Below are positions 1 to 11,394 of a DNA stretch of 64,000 bases, piece by piece. The stretch is from contig NC_085140.1 in NCBI RefSeq assembly GCF_024139115.2, forward strand, positions 231,138,371 through 231,202,370, given 5' to 3'. This DNA comes from Armigeres subalbatus. Its lineage: Eukaryota; Arthropoda; Insecta; Diptera; Culicidae. Each line of letters starts with the position of its first letter. The first letter of the stretch is position 1. Both the position numbers and the translations under genes were made by a program. Under the pieces are notes generated by a model that saw only the letters and a program-made list of their open reading frames with translations, did no database searches and was not told where the DNA came from.

Positions 1-599
1 AAAACAAGAATGGATGGCACATATAAATAAATGCATCGAAGATTTGTTACGAAAAAGTAATATTTTTTTCTTGAAACCAGTTTGGTAAATACTGAATAAA
101 TCTCTTTTCTTAGGTGGTAAAAAACCGGTGGAAAACCACGCAGCCGTTTGGGTGCCCGATAGTGAAGCAAACATATGCATGCATTGCAAGAAAACTCAAT
201 TCACAATGCTGATTCGAAGGGTAACCTTATCATCGGAGAATGCAATGCTGCCTTTGAATAAAATATCATATATTATATCTATTTTAGCATCACTGTCGAA
301 ATTGCGGTGCTGTGGTCTGTGGGCCATGTTCTTCGAAGAAATTCCTTCTACCAGGACAGAGCAGCAAACCGTTGCGCGTTTGTTTGGACTGCTTCGATAA
401 CCTTAGCTCTATGAAAAGGGAGGAGGTAAAAACAATATGAATATGCTTTACAATTCATTTCATGTTATGCATATAATTTTTTTCGTAATAATAGAACAAG
501 GGATTAAACGCCAATAACAACAAGCCTGTTACGTCCCCAGAAAGCTCTGGTGATGATGATTCGGACGATGAAGAAGAACCGAAAGAATCACATGATCAG
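1..599 (+). CDS. rush: Phafin / rush hour (PH + FYVE endosomal protein), 3' part
   Basis: Partial gene entering from the left. Exons seen: 1-56, 114-220, 288-425 and 495-599, each with GT/AG borders and consistent phase (the Ser codon is split A|GT across 56/114). Exon 1 gives the PH-domain tail (KQEWMAHINKC...LLRKS). Exons 2-3 give a FYVE zinc finger: WVPDSEANICMHC, then HHCRNCGAVVCGPC, then LRVCLDC, so the (R/K)(R/K)HHCR PI3P-binding motif is formed across the intron (RR|HHCR). Exon 4 is an acidic tail (SSGDDDSDDEEE), also typical of PLEKHF1/2. The family binds PI3P on early endosomes and controls endosome maturation; in Drosophila the single orthologue is rush hour. A strong donor (CAG|GTATGT) at 599/600 suggests one more short exon, which I could not find; reading through instead gives a stop at 622-624. 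Identity is confident, the 3' end is not. Confidence 0.85.
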
Positions 600-624
600 G
601 TATGTGCAAAATCAAATGTTTGAT

Positions 625-2039
625 TTTTATTTCATTTAGCTACATTACAAGAAAACAAGTCAGCATTTCAAAAATTCACTTTTTACTGCTTGGAAAGCGT
701 ACCTGACTGGGTTGTTTCTGATCACCACGTAAATGGTTAATATGTTAATTGAAAGTTATAATCTTTTCGAGTCCAAAATTGAACGTGCTATTTATTGGTA
801 AACTTGTAGCTTAATTAGTATGTTGTCGATAATCCATTGTTATTATCACATAGAACAGACATCTAATTGATGAATTCGAGAGATAAACGTAATAAGACGT
901 GCGTTAGTAAGAAACAACAAAACACTCCATGGCAAAGTATAAGGCACCGATTTTGGTAAGCTCGTGAAAAATTTAAAACATTTCAAATTAAAAACTAATT
1001 GATACGAAGTACGAGACAACATTAGAAACAGACGATACACTTAAAACACATTGCAATCAAAATCACGGACCTGAAAACAGTGAAAACATGTCAGCTTATT
1101 CTAAATCAGATGTGTTTGGACAAGTGAGTTCTAGACGGCGCAGCACTCAAACTTCACGAACACAAACTGCTCACAGGCCTTTGAAGATCGATGGTTCGGA
1201 CAGAATTTAGTTTTTTGTTAAATCTGTGACGTCCTTAAAGCCATTTGCATGTAAATTCCACTGATTCACCAATGGCACCATTTTCAATTGAGGAACAATC
1301 CGGCCTTGTCAGAAGTACACCGGAAAAGATATTGAGACCAGTATGCTTGACTGTGAAGTGATGACGAAAACCAACATGTTACCTACGCTTCGGAAGGTTC
1401 CTTAGACCATGGAAATCTCCCAGCAAATGCTAATAGCATTTCATTGCAGCTTATGAATACCTAAAGAAAAATGCATGATCCATCTTCTGTAACATACCTT
1501 TTTATGCAATACATATTTTATATTAATCCAACATTAGTGACTAATTTTACGAATGTTGTGAGAAATCTAATCGAGTTGTATGGAGACTTTCGTCTATCGG
1601 CAGCATTTTTCCGATGCGATTGCAAACAAAACAGTTGAGTATGGGCAGTCATGTTCAATTTTAAGCAACTTAACAATCTTTGATAATTCGTTGCTATCAT
1701 CTTGATTTTATGTATAAACGATAGACGTTTTTTTAAACTAATGAACATTGTTTGATTGTTAACTAGCATAAAGAAAGACTGTTACATACACTGGTGGAAA
1801 AAAGTATAAAGACAAGCTCGGTTTCAAAACAAAATGACCATGTTGGGAGATCAATATCTAAATTATTAGCGATTCAAATTACCAGCAGGCCTAAAATGAC
1901 TTGGATTTTTATTCAATGTTTTAGCATGCCAAACCTAAACCTACAACATCATACCAATCTATGTAACTTAAACACTAAAAATAAAGAGCATTCTTGTTTT
2001 TACCACAGTCCAGATCTCTGACTGTCCCATATGGTAACA
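625..2039. other. AT-rich DNA, no gene recognised
   Basis: Probably the last rush intron or intergenic DNA. An unrecognised open frame of about 75 codons runs from about 982 to 1210 (+, contains SRRRSTQTSRTQTAHRPLK); it has no clear start or splice context. At 1786 a sequence resembling a Tc1/mariner terminus (ACACTGGTGGAAAAAAGT) occurs without a clear partner. Confidence 0.4.
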
Positions 2040-2384
2040 GTTTTGGCAATGAGGATTGCGGAAATTCAAAGATTTTTAATTTCAAGATGAATCCAGAGTT
2101 TCAAAAATCGCTTCTGGATACTCTTTAGAATCAACAACAAATTCTTGATAAACTCATGGAAAATCAATCATCCGCCGGTCAAGACAATGGAAGCTCATCA
2201 AGTCCACAACCCATGTTTTCGACCCAGATGGGGAACAATTAGGGGATTATTATCGAGTCTCTGTCCAGTGGAATCACAGAATTCATGTACGGCGTAAGAC
2301 TTGCAGCTTGGTTCTCAAAGTATGAAGACTTGTTCCATGAAGACAGCTACAGCTATCGAAGCACTCCAGTGATGACTTTTACAC

Positions 2385-2654
2385 TTAAGGTGATTATAGA
2401 ATGAAGCCCGTGGTGAATTTCAAATTCACCACACGTTTATCTGCATACATTTCCAAAAGCCCAAATCTGGCGTAATAGTTTTCGTACAGTGCCGAAACTC
2501 AAATCATGATTGTTCAGCATAACTAAGCAAACGATCTACCATTATTTCAGCCGCATACGCGTTATGGTTCTTTCATCTCGTGCTCTTGAAAAAAATATTG
2601 GAAAAGCACGTGGTTTACAAAATGGCCGATTTCTGGCTTCATTCTATAATCACC
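2385..2654. mobile_element. TTAA-type MITE inserted in gypsy gag
   Basis: Perfect 20-bp terminal inverted repeats: GGTGATTATAGAATGAAGCC at 2389 and its complement ending at 2654. TTAA lies at 2385-2388 on the left; the right TTAA is lost. An internal palindrome GTGGTGAATTTC/AAATTCACCAC is shared with the 8521-8758 element, so they are one family. No coding capacity. Confidence 0.75.
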
Positions 2655-2727
2655 GCAGGACCTGTAATCAAAAATGCGAAGAATTCAAGCTTAACGATCA
2701 ATTCAAATGCCTTATGTACGTGTGCGA

Positions 2728-3139
2728 CAGGGCCCGCCTGGGAAGCAGTGTTACAATAGACGGGGATACTTTCGAGGTGGCCGAGGAATTAATCCATCTT
2801 GGATCCTTGCTAACGGCTGATAACAATGTTAGTTGTGAAATACGAAGGCGCGTCATCTATGGAAGTTGCACCTACTACGGGGTCCAGAAGAAATTGCGGT
2901 CATAACGGTCTGCGGACGCTAAGAGGACCGGTAGTCCTCTACGGACCTGAAACATGGACTTGTGAGCGCTCGGAGTATTCGAGAGTCGGGTGCTTAGGAC
3001 TATCTTTGGCGGTGTGCAAGAAGACGGTGTGTGGCGGCGAAGAATGAACGATGAGCTCGCCCACCTCTACGGCGAACCGAGTATCCACAAGGTAGCTAAA
3101 GCCGGAAGGGTACGATGGTCAGGGCATGTTGCAAGAATG
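2728..3139 (+). mobile_element. RTE-like LINE 3' coding fragment
   Basis: Frame-broken remains of the reverse transcriptase C-terminal region, parallel to the full-length copies at 20.5-24.4 kb: VTIDGDTFEVAEELIHLGSL, EIRRRVIYGS, GPVVLYGPETWTC, RTIFGGVQEDGVWRRRMNDE, and GRVRWSGHVARMP. It is diverged from both full copies, so it belongs to a different subfamily or is older. It interrupts the gypsy gag between its capsid and zinc-knuckle parts. Confidence 0.75.
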
Positions 3140-3902
3140 CCGGAGTATGCAGTATGCGCTATAACTTGTACAAATCCATCAAAATTCATTTCAATGAACC
3201 TGATGACGTTCCGAGATCACCTTGTTGGATATGTGGAGAGATGCACTATTCGAAGCACTGTTTCTTTTCTAATCATTTATGCCACATGTTTAAGACGATT
3301 TGTCATAAAGAGGATTATTGCGGCTGTTTTGAGAAACCGGTCAAAAAGCAGAAAGATAAACGAGCAAAACTTCCAAGCACAGGAGGTGTTTACTGTCAAT
3401 CAAGTAGAACTATCGGATAGACGAAAGTATGTCACAGTGGATATTGACGGAGTGCCAATTAAACTTCAGCTCGACTGTGCTTCAGACATCACCATCATTG
3501 CTGAAGATGTTTACGTTAAACTAAGTTCACCTGTAGGAAAATGGTACTCCGGAAAATGGTAAGATGGTACCATTAATGTGGCGAAGTGGTTGAACTTATT
3601 CGTGAATTGAAGTGCAGCGTTTCTTTAAACAGAACTGTAAAAAAGGAAGATGTTTTGTGCCAACAGTACCGGAATTGTCTCTTTTTGGCATTAAATGGAT
3701 TGAACTGTTCAAGGTATGGGACGTTCCAATAAATGTAAAACTGTACAACTATAAAAATTTCCTCCGACGGAGGGTCTCATTCAAGAACTTCAACAAGAGT
3801 GTAGCGATGTAGTGATGTTATTTAGATCCGCTACTAACTAAACTTTTGCCATACTCGACCGGATATACGACTCAATAGTATCTAATTAACTGATGATTAG
3901 TT

Positions 3903-5750
3903 ATTAACAAATGGCGAAAAGGCTCAAAAACTTGCTCAGCAGTTCGAGAGTGCCCATAATTTAAGTCTAGGTCTCACTAGTTCAACTGAGGATCAGGTTA
4001 CACGCAGCTTCGAAGACATTCTCAATCAAGAGAATGTTTTTGACCCTTTGTTGGGAACTAATTTTGATGAAGTGAGATCTATTACTAGAAAATTAAAAAA
4101 TATGAAAGCCCCGGGTGATGATGGTATTTTCTACATACTTATCAAAAAACTTCCTGAGAGCTCTTTATCCTTTTTGGTTAATTTATTTAACAAATGTTTT
4201 CAATTGGCATACTTTCCAGATAAATGGAAAAACGCCAAAGTTGTTCCAATTTTGAAGCCGGACAAAAATCCAGGTGAGGCTTCTAGTTATCCCCCAATCA
4301 GTTTGCTTTCTTCAATAAGCAAGCTGTTTGAAAAGATTATTTTAAATAGAATGATGGTTCATATTAATGACAATTTTTGCTGATGAGCAATTTGGTTTTC
4401 GCCATGGGCATTCAACCACTCATTAAGAGTAACGAATTCAATTCGGCTCAACAAATCTGAAGGATATTCGACTGGAGTTGCTCTTTTTGATATAGAGAAA
4501 GCATTTGACAGTGTTTGGCATAAAGGTTCGATTGTAAAATTGATGAATTTTAATTTTCTTCTGTACATTATTACATCGCTTACTGCAGGTAAACTATCAG
4601 AATTCTAAATCTGATAGATTACCTGTAAAGGCTGGTGTCCCCCAAGGCAGCATACTGGGCCCATATTGTATAACATTTTTACTTCTGACTTACCTGATTT
4701 ACCACCAGGGTGTCAAAAATCTTTGTTTGCAGATGACACGGGCCTCTCAGCCAAAGGGCGAAGCCAAAACTCAGCTTATAATTTTCCCACATAAGCCGAG
4801 AGCTTCTTATTTGAAACCTTCTAGCAGACATATTGTCACTATGAATGGGGTTCCAATGAATTGGTATAGCGAAGCCAAATATTTAGGACTTCTGTTGGAC
4901 CAAAAAACTTACTTTTGAAAATCACATTGAAGGCCTTCAAGCCAAATGTAACAAATATATTAAGTGGATCCACTTATAAACAGAAAATCAAAACATTGTC
5001 TTAAGGTTAAAAGACTATTATTCTTCCATTTACTTCCACTATTAACTTTTTTATGTATCAACAAGCAGATACGTATTTCGTTTCCTACTTGGAAACTTCT
5101 TCAGTGTTTGTTATCGAAACACTGAAGAAGTTTCCAAGGAGGAAACGAAATACGTATCTGCTTGTTGATACATAAAAAAGTTAATAGTGGAAGTAAATGG
5201 AAGAATAATAGTCTTTTAACCTTGTAGCATTTCCCCTAAGACGCTCTAAAATAATTAATCATTGTCTTAAGAACAAACTTTTGATTTACAAACAAATGTT
5301 TAGACCTGCCATTTTGTATGCTGTGCCAATATGGACTAGTTGCTGCAATACCAGAAAGAAGGCACTTCATTCATTCAAAATAAAATTTTAAAAATGATTC
5401 TAAAGTTGCCTCCGTGGTATAGTACCAATGAACTTCATAGAATTTCTAATATTGAGACATTGCAACAAATGTCCAAAAAAATAATTTGCAATTTTAGACA
5501 AACATCGTTGCAATCTTCTATTGCAACGATTAGCTCCTTAGTTAAAGTAGAAAACATTGTAATTTCTACATGGTTCAAATAAGCCAGAGGAAAAACCCTG
5601 ACTGCTAGATGCAATTGAAATGTATTAATAATAATTAAAAATGTAACATATCAAATAAGGATGATAGTGTTAAGAAAACACGGAATACCTAGTCTAAGAG
5701 ATGAATGCACGTATTAGGTAATTAGCAAATAAAATTAGTTAAAAAAAACT
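3903..5750 (+). pseudogene. Jockey-clade LINE reverse transcriptase, 5'-truncated and decayed
   Basis: RT-domain remnant starting mid-protein. Recognisable blocks in order: LKNMKAPGDDGIFYILIKKL (about 4090), SYPPISLLSSISKLFEKIIL (about 4290), EQFGFRHGHSTTH (about 4387), EKAFDSVWHKG (about 4496), AGVPQGSILGP (about 4630), the catalytic FADD box (about 4725), KYLGLLLD (about 4878) and RPAILYAVPIWTS (about 5302). Stops and frameshifts separate most blocks. The 3' end is A-rich (near 5735-5748) and the 10-bp flanks GATGATTAGT (3893-3902) and AATGATTAGT (near 5750) look like a target-site duplication, so this is a typical truncated retroinsertion. Blocks resemble mosquito Juan-type Jockey elements. 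Confidence 0.8.
5006..5259. mobile_element. Hairpin insertion with 104-bp arms and 12-bp target duplication
   Basis: Arms 5006-5109 and 5117-5220 are near-perfect reverse complements around a 7-nt loop (GTTATCG). About 39 bp of single-copy sequence follows (5221-5259). The whole block is flanked by the direct repeat CATTGTCTTAAG (4994-5005 and 5260-5271), and removing it restores the LINE frame ...NRKSKHCLKNKLLIYKQ. No coding capacity. Confidence 0.8.
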
Positions 5751-5759
5751 AATGATTAG

Positions 5760-6970
5760 TAGCCAAAAACCGAATAGTGACCGATCAACAAAAACTTGGA
5801 CTTTGCAAAACGCAGGGTGGCCACCGAACCGGGAAAAAGACGGTAAATTGAAGTCACCGAAAAAAAGGGAAAAACCGAGAATTCAGGACATGTACCGAGA
5901 AAAAAATAATTTTCGTCAAGTTTCATTCAAAACTCTTTAAAGGTTTCAATAAAATTGATATAATAAAAAGATTTACCATTTAATATTTATTACTTAGTCG
6001 CATCCCAGCTGAAATATATGACTTTAGTAAATGGTGTGTGTGTGTTAAGTACAAAAATTTAGTAGATCTTTTCTCAAATTCAGTAGTGCAAATGTGTTGT
6101 CAATTTCGAGTGACATATTTTATTTACAAATTGTACAAATCATTGAAAATGGTATTTTTATACTTCGTGCTTTCGCTTGTAAGATTTCAAAGAGTAAAAT
6201 GCCTTTATTTTAGTATTTTCCACAACTAACCTAATGTAATAAAAGTTTATGATGGTGAAAGATATTAATGTAAGATATTTTTTAAACTTGTTACACTGCC
6301 CATGATTGCATATTTGTAACACTCGCATTTTTGTTCATTTTGTAAAAAGCCTGTGCATCGTTCAGAAAAATAGTAAAATCGGCTATACTATCTTGCTTAT
6401 CGGTGGTAAACTGGAAATGACTGCGTTTGTGGAGAGGATTGACAAACGATTTCCAAAATCATCCAAAATGCAAATGTTACAAATATGCCATCAAGGCCAG
6501 TACATATGTTCCAAAATTCCAATAATTCATAATTTAAATAATAAATTCAATATTTTATTTCAATGGATAGAACACTGAAAAAAGAAAATAATATCCTAGA
6601 AATCTAACATGTAAAATTGTCTCAATTACGAAATGTATGTTCTGATTGCCCAGAATGTGCTTAAATCTAGTTTCGAAAACAAAAATTATAAAATTATTTT
6701 TTTATAATATTTTATAATTTAAAATAATTATGTTGATCAGAAACAAGTCTTCGAATCAAAGCTGTATTCAAATTAGTTGTTTTATAATGTTGTGTTTTTT
6801 AGAAAAGCAATACCAATATCATTGATGAGATTATACACTGCTTTACTTATTCATTGCTAAGTTCTCTAAGTTAAAAACATCGATTTAATTTCGTTTATTT
6901 TATAAGAGTGAATTATGTTTTTGCTCATATAATTTTGCGATAATTTGAAAAGCCTTATCAGTTACCAAGA
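5760..6970. other. AT-rich DNA with a weak inverted-repeat element at 6306-6493
   Basis: No gene seen. Near 6306 the sequence CATATTTGTAACACTCGCAT is matched inversely near 6466-6493, suggesting an old MITE of about 185 bp. A CAGGGTGGCCACCGAACCGG stretch at about 5813 resembles a hAT-type terminus but no partner end is visible. Confidence 0.35.
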
Positions 6971-6974
6971 AAGA

Positions 6975-7399
6975 TACAGTCGGGATTCGCTGGTTGGGAT
7001 CTTAATACTTGGGCCACTTTTAAGTTGGGCCTCCGCTGGTTGGGTCATGGCCCAACTCAAAAGCACCTGTACGTCAAAATTCAATTCGCGAAGTCGAAGC
7101 AAAATTCTTCACACAAACAATGACAGTTCTTTATGGGTTTTTACAGTAGAGCAACAAAGAGGAGGAGATGGCGGCCATGTTTCACTCAAACTCTGACAGA
7201 TAGTAATGGGATTTCCCATAGGAGGGAAGAGCAGAATTTGCTTCGACTTCGCGAATGTAAACACGGAAAACGGGATTGGGCGTCATTGGACATCATTTGT
7301 GATGTTCAAGTCGAAATACACGTGTTCAAATGGCTGTCAGTTGGCCCAACCAAAAAAACCGAATTCGTTAGTTGGGTCGAGGTCGTGGCCCTGACTGTA
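6975..7399. mobile_element. TA-type (Tc1/mariner-like) MITE
   Basis: Begins TACAGTCGGG and ends CCTGACTGTA with TA at both outer edges. Subterminal TTGGGT/GCCCAAC motifs recur on both sides, as in the 47097-47358 element, which shares the TACAGTC end. About 425 bp, no coding. Confidence 0.6.
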
Positions 7400-7566
7400 T
7401 ATGTTTAAATAGTCTGTTCTGTGAAAGTGACATTTGTTCAGGATGTATGGCCAATCCCGTACCGTTTAACAGAAAGGACCATATCTCTGTGTATACCAGA
7501 CGGATTTTCGATCTGCAGCCAGCATTGATCAGCATATTAGTTCTAGTTTCTGGGGAAAGCTTAAAA

Positions 7567-7717
7567 CTAGGGCTAGATTTAGAGGAAGGTGGGGGGGGGG
7601 GATATGCATGGCCCGGGGCCCCACAAATATTATATATTAAAACTAACCTTTTTTGTACATTTTGGGGCCCCACAAACTGTCGGCCCCGTGGCCTCCTTCC
7701 GGCTAAATCCGGCCCTG
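7567..7717. mobile_element. Small hAT-like MITE with G/C-rich core
   Basis: Ends CTAGGGCTAGATTTAG and (complement) CAGGGCCGGATTTAG form imperfect inverted termini. The core holds a run of ten or more G and two GGGGCCCCACAAA repeats. About 150 bp; no clear target duplication. Confidence 0.5.
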
Positions 7718-8136
7718 CATAAAACATTGAGGTTTTGCATGGAGACAGTATTGCGAGAAAAGAGAAAACTTCTAATTTTGTGGAACAAAGAAGAAGAAGC
7801 AGACTGAGTGTCGGAAACTTCAAATGGCATGCACTGTAGTATGAAAAGTGGCAATATTTCTTGATATCAAGAATATTCGAGAAATCTAAAATGTTTCAAA
7901 ATCACGTAAATATATGACAAAATGCCTTGAAAGTACCACAAAACTTGTTAAAAAAAAGTATAGCGGCTTATAACACTCGTTTAAAGTTACATATTCTCGT
8001 TGATTTTAATAATCAACATTTACAGCGAAAACCAACATTTTTTTCAGTGCATCAAGTGATTTGACGTTTGCGGAACAGCTTTCCGACAGTCGACCGTCGG
8101 ACCCCGGTTCGATTTTTTCTATCTTCTCGTAATATA

Positions 8137-8353
8137 TTATAAATTCAGTAGAAAATCGAATTATAGCCGCTATTGAAATTGAATTTTTCTCACAATCCAT
8201 ACGTTAAACCTAATTTCGGAAGTAGTGCGCTGTATAGCATATCACCAAATGAAAACAGCGCACCACTTCCGAAGTTAGGTTTAACGTACGAATTGTGAGA
8301 AAAATCCAACTTTGTTAGCGGCTATAATTCGGATTTGCACTGAATTGATAATA
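8137..8353. mobile_element. Palindromic MITE, family P (copy 1)
   Basis: About 100-bp inverted arms running from AAATTCAGTAGAAAATCGAA through CGGAAGTAGTGCGCTG, a short spacer, then the complement back to CACTGAATTGATAA. Near-identical copies lie at 11872-12089 and 35406-35623, with fragments at 34595-34694 and 31800-31870. Confidence 0.75.
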
Positions 8354-8446
8354 CTAGAAAAGTTTCCGCGTCCGATGGTCTCACTTTTATTAAAATCGGA
8401 TTTTATTCTACGCAAAGTTTTGTTGATTTGAACTTCGACAAATTTT

Positions 8447-8862
8447 GGCCTTCTTCTTCTTCTTCTTATTGGCATTACATCCCCACACTGGGACAGAGCC
8501 GCCTCGCAGCTTAGTGTTCATTAAGGTGGTTATACAACAAAGCCACAAATCGGCCATCTTGGAAACCACGTGCTTTTTCTAGTAATTTTTCAAGAGCACG
8601 AATTGAGAGAACCACAACGCCCATGACTAAACAATCGACTTTATTTTCAGCATTGTACGAAAATCATTGCGATAGCTTTGAACTTTTGATAATAGGAGTA
8701 GAAAACCGTGTGGTGAATTTAAAATTCACCACATGGCTTGATTGTATAATCATCTTAAGCACTTCCACAGTTATTAACTGCGAGGTTTCTAAGCCAAGTT
8801 ACCATTTTTGCATTTGTATACCATGAGGCTAACATGATGATACTTTTATGCCCAGGGAAGGG
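8447..8862 (-). mobile_element. 3' end of a LOA-like LINE with (AAG)n tail
   Basis: On the minus strand the tail reads ...GGGGATGTAATGCCAATAAG followed by repeated AAG (8453-8468 on +), preceded by GAACACTAAGCTGCGAGGCG. This 3' UTR style is common in Aedes LINEs (LOA/Lian-like; family from memory, not searched). The element is 5'-truncated near 8862 and is split by a TTAA MITE at 8521-8758. Confidence 0.55.
8521..8758. mobile_element. TTAA MITE nested in LINE tail
   Basis: TTAA at 8521-8524 and 8755-8758. Inverted ends GGTGGTTATACAACAAAGCC and (complement) GATGATTATACAATCAAGCC, with the internal palindrome GTGGTGAATTT/AAATTCACCAC. Same family as 2385-2654. Removing the element plus one TTAA rejoins the LINE 3' UTR (TTCA-TTAA-GCACTTCC), showing precise TTAA insertion. 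Confidence 0.8.
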
Positions 8863-9385
8863 AACATTTATGCATATATTCTGCTTATACACAGAAAAAA
8901 TCCGTGGTAAAAACTACTATTTCGTAGACATGTTTTTAAAACAACCATTTATAAAATTTCTAATAATCTAATAAAAAGAAATTAACCATGTTTTCAGATA
9001 AATTCACCACTGATTTAGTTTATGTAACAACATTCCGCAAGGGCCTCAGTTGATTTTTACTACACGTATGGTGAAATCAAACGGGTTTGTTATCTACTGA
9101 AAATCATCGGTGCATATTCTTAAAATAACCCTCGGAATGGTAGTTTCGACCGCAACATTTTTTTTGCGTGTACGCATTTCTGTTGGAAATAATTATGAAG
9201 ACAGGTCTGTTGTATGGAGCCCCAATAAAAAAGTGGTGTCTTTATAATTATTTCCAGATTCGGAGGTCAAAATCGAGATGCATACAATTCACTAAAAGAT
9301 CGAAAGTTCAAGTTCAAAACAGGTGCCTAGTAAAAGATCGAATCGCTACGAATCGAGTTTTAGATCTTCAAACATTAGAAAATGT

Positions 9386-9580
9386 ATGAAAATTATGCTT
9401 GTCTTTATACTTGTTTCCAGCGTTATATTTATAAACAGTAACGTACGATGCCAAAATAAGAGCAGAATGTGTAACAAAAGTAGTAATAACCAAATCAATG
9501 ATTCATTACACCCAAACCAAGGACTTTGCCCAAACAAAATGCAACCAATTAGCGCTGAGTATACCGACGCGACGGTCTGA
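9386..9580 (+). CDS. Putative small secreted peptide (64 aa)
   Basis: Uninterrupted 64-codon frame starting at the ATG at 9386 (MKIMLVFILVSSVIFINS...) and ending TGA at 9578-9580. Residues 2-17 form a classic signal-peptide hydrophobic core after a Lys, with a plausible cleavage near residue 20-23 (NSNVRC). The mature part is hydrophilic, rich in Asn, Ser and Lys, with three Cys (RC, MCNK, LCPN). Nothing recognised. Small secreted peptides of this form are common in mosquito salivary gland and accessory gland sets, but there is no clear TATA box or nearby AATAAA and the surroundings are repeats, so chance is a real alternative. Confidence 0.3.
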   Translation: MKIMLVFILVSSVIFINSNVRCQNKSRMCNKSSNNQINDSLHPNQGLCPNKMQPISAEYTDATV

Positions 9581-9599
9581 CGCTGTAAATATTAGACTT

Positions 9600-10370
9600 A
9601 AAACATGCAACACATTCGTATAACACATTTTGAAAATCAGCAATGCAATGGGTTACTAGTATGAATGAAACTGTTACTAAACGATTGGACACATACCTAA
9701 TTTTAAGTATTCCAAAATTATTTTGCACAAATTTATTATGTCTGTTCTTTGTGATAATACTTCGTTCCCAGCTATCAGATACGCTTTGCAGTAGTTTGCG
9801 TTTCATATGACACAATCTTCCACAAGCCACAGACGAATTTTATGTATCTATACTATCAAGAATAATTGAAGAGTTTCTATTTTTTTTTCAATCTGTCTCA
9901 GAATAATGCTCCTTTCGCAAATTGTTTTTCTTGTTCTCCAACAGTTTCAATTCGCAAAAAAGTTTTTGACTAAACATGTATGATATTTGAATGGCTTCCT
10001 ACATTTACATTTGGACGACTGTGTAAGAAGGATTTTCAGTTAATTTGGGTTTTTGTTCATACAATTCTCTATTATAAACATGCATTGATTCACGTAGAAC
10101 TAAGTCGGTATAGTCCCCAGCGGTACAAACACGGCCCACGATGTAATCGTTAATCCCCAAAATAAAGTTTACTTGGGGAAAAATAAAAATTGGAAAGGTT
10201 ATTTATTATAATAAATTATAATACATAATTTCGGCTCTGTAAAGCTGGTAACAGCAAGTGAGCCTAAAATAAACGAAATTTGTGGAAACGAAAATATATT
10301 TTATTTCCACTGCAACTTTGACATTATTTGTGTTATGCCACTGTTGACAAGGAACTAGGCGTTTTCATTA
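9600..10370. other. AT-rich DNA, no feature recognised
   Basis: No gene or clear repeat end seen. Short open frames on both strands here match nothing I know. Confidence 0.4.
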
Positions 10371-11394
10371 GAGCACTAGTCTACAACCTCCTTCTTCTCG
10401 CACTTCGCCTTCGAGGCTCGCCTCGGAGTACTTCAGATCCATGACTTGGCTTACCGCCGATTCCATTTCTTCAGTAAAGAGTCATATTTTGCGCTCCGGA
10501 TCCTTACTGGTTTCAAGCATGGTCTTCCATTCAGTGTTGGGAAAATCTCAAATTATCAAATCTTGTGCACGGTTCAGTTTATTCCTGAGTCAAATTTCAC
10601 TAGATTGCATCTATACTACGAAAACATAACCAAAACAGCAACTCCGTGGTCAGCTTGAGCATGAGGCCACGATGATTGATATTTGAGTATGATTATACCA
10701 ACACTGCTTTCACTGCGACTAGATCGCTGATAGTCAGCGGCTTCTGAAAAATGGTCATGTTCGGCCACTACCTTACTTTTGACTTTGGTTGGAATAGCTA
10801 CGTCCATTTTCGACTTTGCAGGCGCATCCTCTGACTTTTAGAAAGTTAAGGGAATCGGCAGCCACCTGGGGGAAGTGAACCCAAACAGTGTGGGGATGGG
10901 ATCACCACTCCCGACCCACTAAAATCAATTCCATCTTCTCTAGTCACATCTCCCGGCCCGCAATCAAACAATACATCAGGGGGTAACTATTGACCATTGC
11001 TCCCACGGAACGTTCATAACGTGTACGTATGTACCTCACCTTCTCTGGCACAAAAACGCACTGGCACTACATGCGTCCCACCTGAGCCACGAGAGGACCT
11101 TGCAGTAGGTACCTCGAGTGGACTGCTCTTAACACAAGTTTTACTCAATTAGTGTGGTAACTACCCCACCCTGCAAAAGGATGACACCACTTGTCTCCCG
11201 AGCCGGGGCGACTCTAGAAGCGGTCATCCCCTATGCAACTCCTACCTTAGCTATGGGGTAGACTCTTTTAAGCCGTTTTGCCACCTGTTTATAACAGCTG
11301 TGCTGTGGGCTCCTGTCTCACTTATACTAATGACACATTGGTGGTATAAGTACCATGGTACAAGAATCTTGAAATGAGTACCATACCAATGGAT

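Larger units (their letters stand above)
2040..3835 (+). mobile_element. Ty3/gypsy retrotransposon remnant (gag, zinc knuckle, protease)
   Basis: Degenerate gag begins at the ATG at 2087 (MNPEFQKSLLDTL then a stop), followed by a gag core resembling ITEFMYG...AAWFSKYEDLF. It resumes after a MITE at 2655-2727 (CEEFKLNDQFKCLMYVC). After an RTE fragment it resumes again from about 3140 with a zinc knuckle (CWICGEMHYSKHC), and near 3427-3530 a retropepsin-like stretch (VPIKLQLDCASDITIIAEDV) whose active site reads D-C-A-S-D in place of the usual D-T/S-G/A. Around 3612-3740 the frame GKW..FGIKWIELFKVWDVPI matches the linker before RT. Several stops and frameshifts; no LTRs identified. Non-functional. 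Confidence 0.75.

Noticed and set aside
982..1210. About 75-codon open frame with a basic Ser/Arg/Thr-rich end
   Set aside because: Tempting as a last rush exon, but phase and sequence do not match the short acidic or tail segment expected; kept only as an unrecognised frame.
5813..5900. CAGGGTGGCCACCGAACCGG as the end of a hAT-like element
   Set aside because: No inverted partner terminus or duplication found in the next few kb.
7372..7823. Overlapping Gly/Pro-rich frames on both strands
   Set aside because: Created by the G-run and GGGGCCCC repeats of a small MITE.
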